A DNA stretch of 14,930 nucleotides from Candidatus Poribacteria bacterium (GTDB lineage: Bacteria > Abyssobacteria > SURF-5): assembly GCA_016215705.1 (NCBI GenBank), contig JACRIR010000066.1, positions 1-14,930 on the forward strand, in the 5' to 3' direction. This document shows, piece by piece, positions 13,814 to 14,930 of the stretch. Both the position numbers and the translations under genes were made by a program. The notes below the pieces were generated by a model. It ran no database searches, had not been told where the DNA came from, and saw only the letters and a list, made by a program, of their open reading frames with translations. The stretch's first letter is position 1. Each line of letters begins with the position of its first letter.

Positions 13814-13999
13814 TTATGACTCCCGGCGATAGACATCTTTGCGATGACCGATCTTGACCACCCAAACGGTCATTTCCTCATCTTGAATCGAGTATACGAT
13901 GCGGTATTTCCCCTGGCGCAGTCGGCACCTCTCGTATCCGGTCAGTTTCTCGCATCCTGCGGGACGAGGATTCTGGGCAAGATTCTTCTTGACAAAGGT
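13814..13999 (-). pseudogene. 5'-truncated RelE/ParE-family toxin remnant
   Basis: The frame ending at TAA 13814-13816 matches the C-terminal 60 residues of RelE-type ribosome-dependent mRNA interferases. The matching blocks are QNPRPAGCEKLTG, then RLRQGKYRIVYSI, then VVKIGHRKDVYRR, which are the conserved central loop, the two core strands with their basic residues, and the final helix-strand end. The usual 25-30 N-terminal residues (helical hairpin) are missing. Upstream of about 13999 the frame stays open but reads unlike RelE and runs antisense into the MaoC gene. I find no start codon with an RBS and no antitoxin gene. It is best read as a decayed toxin-antitoxin locus. A functional short toxin is unlikely. 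Confidence 0.7.
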
Positions 14000-14018
14000 G
14001 GGCGCGCCGATAAATGAT
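13989..14018 (+). promoter_or_regulatory. Candidate promoter for the MaoC pair
   Basis: TTGACA (13989-13994) is followed 18 nt later by AATGAT (14013-14018), a perfect -35 with a 4-of-6 -10. The start would be near 14025, about 40 nt before the MaoC start codon. The -35 box lies inside the relE remnant. Confidence 0.35.
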
Positions 14019-14066
14019 AGTTTCGCCTTGTTCCTTTCGTCTTTCCCCTTTACTAGGAGGTGGACC

Positions 14067-14645
14067 ATGAGCCGCCAGGATTTCGAGAAGTTCTTCAAGA
14101 CCGAAAAGCAAAGGCAGTTTGACACTGACTTCTTCAAAGAGGCCGAGAACTACGAGGCCTGGGACGAGATCGATTTCGAGTCCGGCGAGGAGATTCTCGG
14201 CGAGCAGACTTTCACCATCAAGGCCGAGGACATGAAGTTTTTCGCGGAGGCGGTCCTCGATGATAACCCTCTTATGAACGATGAAGGGTTTGCGGAGAAA
14301 TCCTTGTACGGAACGCTTGTTCCGCATCCGCTCTTCATTACACCGATAGGTTTCTGGTGCATCGGGGTTCGGGGGCGCGGCAACTGGGTCAGAACCCCCG
14401 GCGCGCGCAATCCGGGCCAGGACATCGAGGTTTACGAGCAGTTCCGCGTGGGAGAAACGATCCATATCAAGGCGCGCCCCCACGACCGGTACATCAAGAG
14501 AGGTAAGTATTATCTTCAATATAAGGCCGATTTCTACAATCAGGACAACGTTAAGAAGGCCACTTGGATCGCCACACTGATCCTTCCAAAGACAAAGGCC
14601 GACATAAGGGAATTTCTAAAGGGCAGGCGAGGTGTCGAAATATAG
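14067..14645 (+). CDS. MaoC-like hotdog protein, probable non-catalytic hydratase subunit
   Basis: The start is ATG 14067, with AGGAGG at 14055-14060 and a 6-nt spacing. A longer in-frame opening to 13899 overlaps the relE remnant and has no RBS. The 192-residue product belongs to the MaoC dehydratase N-terminal (FAS1-like) hotdog family. VLDDNPLMNDEGFAEKSLYG at about 63-82 corresponds to the hydratase motif D-x-N-P-x-H, but the His position is Met70. VPHPLF follows at 85-90, and the region YEQFRVGETIHIKARPHDRY at about 123-142 gives the second hotdog strands. It lacks the catalytic His, so it probably acts as the structural and substrate-binding partner of the next gene product, 21 nt downstream, in a two-subunit (R)-enoyl-CoA hydratase. 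The substrate is unknown. Confidence 0.8.
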   Translation: MSRQDFEKFFKTEKQRQFDTDFFKEAENYEAWDEIDFESGEEILGEQTFTIKAEDMKFFAEAVLDDNPLMNDEGFAEKSLYGTLVPHPLFITPIGFWCIGVRGRGNWVRTPGARNPGQDIEVYEQFRVGETIHIKARPHDRYIKRGKYYLQYKADFYNQDNVKKATWIATLILPKTKADIREFLKGRRGVEI

Positions 14646-14666
14646 CGCGGCGAGGAGATGAGAGTC

Positions 14667-14930
14667 GTGCATACGTTGACATTCGATTCCGTTCAAGTGG
14701 GCGATGAGCTTCCATCTGTCAGCAGGTCGGTTACACAGGAAACTTTTTGGAAATTTGCGGTAGCTTCACTCGATTACAACCCTGTCCATTGCGACCCCGA
14801 TTGGGTTGCGACGGCCCAGCCATTTGGAATACCTCAAACAGTGGCTCATGGTATGATGACCATGTCGTTCATGTTGTCGGTAGCATCGAGTTGGGCCTAT
14901 CCGTCGGGGCTGAACATAAGGAAAATGACA
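14667..14930 (+). CDS. MaoC-like (R)-hydratase catalytic subunit (3' partial)
   Basis: I take GTG 14667 as the start because GAGGAG (14652-14657) is 9 nt before it. The in-frame ATG at 14658 directly abuts that RBS and would be too close. The frame stays open for 88 residues to the window end. DYNPVHCDPDWVATAQPFG at residues 36-54 is the complete hydratase 2 motif, with the catalytic Asp36 and His41. AHGMMTMSF at 60-68 is the conserved glycine/helix following it. The preceding VGDELP stretch is the usual first strand. With the upstream protein, which lacks this His, it forms the active half of a heteromeric hotdog hydratase acting on an enoyl-CoA or enoyl-thioester. The C-terminal third is beyond the window. 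Confidence 0.82.
   Translation, partial: MHTLTFDSVQVGDELPSVSRSVTQETFWKFAVASLDYNPVHCDPDWVATAQPFGIPQTVAHGMMTMSFMLSVASSWAYPSGLNIRKMT

Noticed and set aside
13899-14066. Longer N-terminus for the MaoC-like protein
   Set aside because: An AGGAGG sits 6 nt before ATG 14067. The upstream extension overlaps the RelE remnant and does not look like hotdog sequence.
14658-14660. ATG as the start of the second MaoC gene
   Set aside because: It abuts the GAGGAG site with no spacing. GTG 14667 has a 9-nt spacing and adjoins the conserved first strand.

Overview
The window looks like chromosomal DNA of an uncultivated Gram-negative bacterium with moderate GC and many dispersed short palindromic repeats. 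The pointers to a Gram-negative are a secreted alpha-2-macroglobulin, an ETF-quinone oxidoreductase carrying extra cysteines, and split MaoC-type hydratases. Deep-branching Desulfobacterota-like or neighbouring candidate phyla would fit, but this placement is a guess from gene content and not a measurement. I see no rRNA, tRNA, CRISPR array, transposase or phage gene.

Region 1 (1-4291) is a glycan or glycosylation island. It holds the tail of a probable methyltransferase, a polyprenyl-phosphate-sugar-synthase-like GT2, a small DUF2304-type membrane protein, and a large TMTC/ArnT-like membrane glycosyltransferase with a C-terminal TPR domain. These four lie in one tight forward run. A second GT2 (rhamnosyltransferase-like) converges on them, with an 11-nt overlap of the stop ends. 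The forward set has the parts of a lipid-carrier-dependent glycosylation module: make the activated lipid-sugar at the membrane, then transfer it on the far side.

Region 2 (4292-9718) has a repeat-rich gap with a 45-nt G/C palindrome that probably terminates the next gene. Then comes a 1626-residue alpha-2-macroglobulin on the minus strand, with a signal peptide and intact thioester Cys and Gln. Its bait region appears to contain a segment resembling the C-terminal domain of type II secretion major pseudopilins (GspG). This is the most unusual thing I found.

Region 3 (9719-12697) has a HAD/NIF-like phosphatase (minus) divergent from an ETF-QO gene (plus). The 530-nt space between them carries dRS3-like repeats, a consensus sigma70 promoter (TTGACA-18-TATAAT), a long structured leader and a good RBS. 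A clear terminator follows the ETF-QO gene.

Region 4 (12698-14930) has a repeat-packed intergenic tract, a small cupin (minus), a second repeat-bearing gap, a 5'-truncated RelE toxin remnant (minus), and two adjacent MaoC-type hotdog genes (plus). The first MaoC gene lacks the catalytic histidine and the second, cut by the window end, has it. Together they look like a two-subunit enoyl-CoA hydratase. ETF-QO and the hydratase pair both suit acyl-CoA oxidation or related CoA-thioester metabolism, but they are not in one operon.
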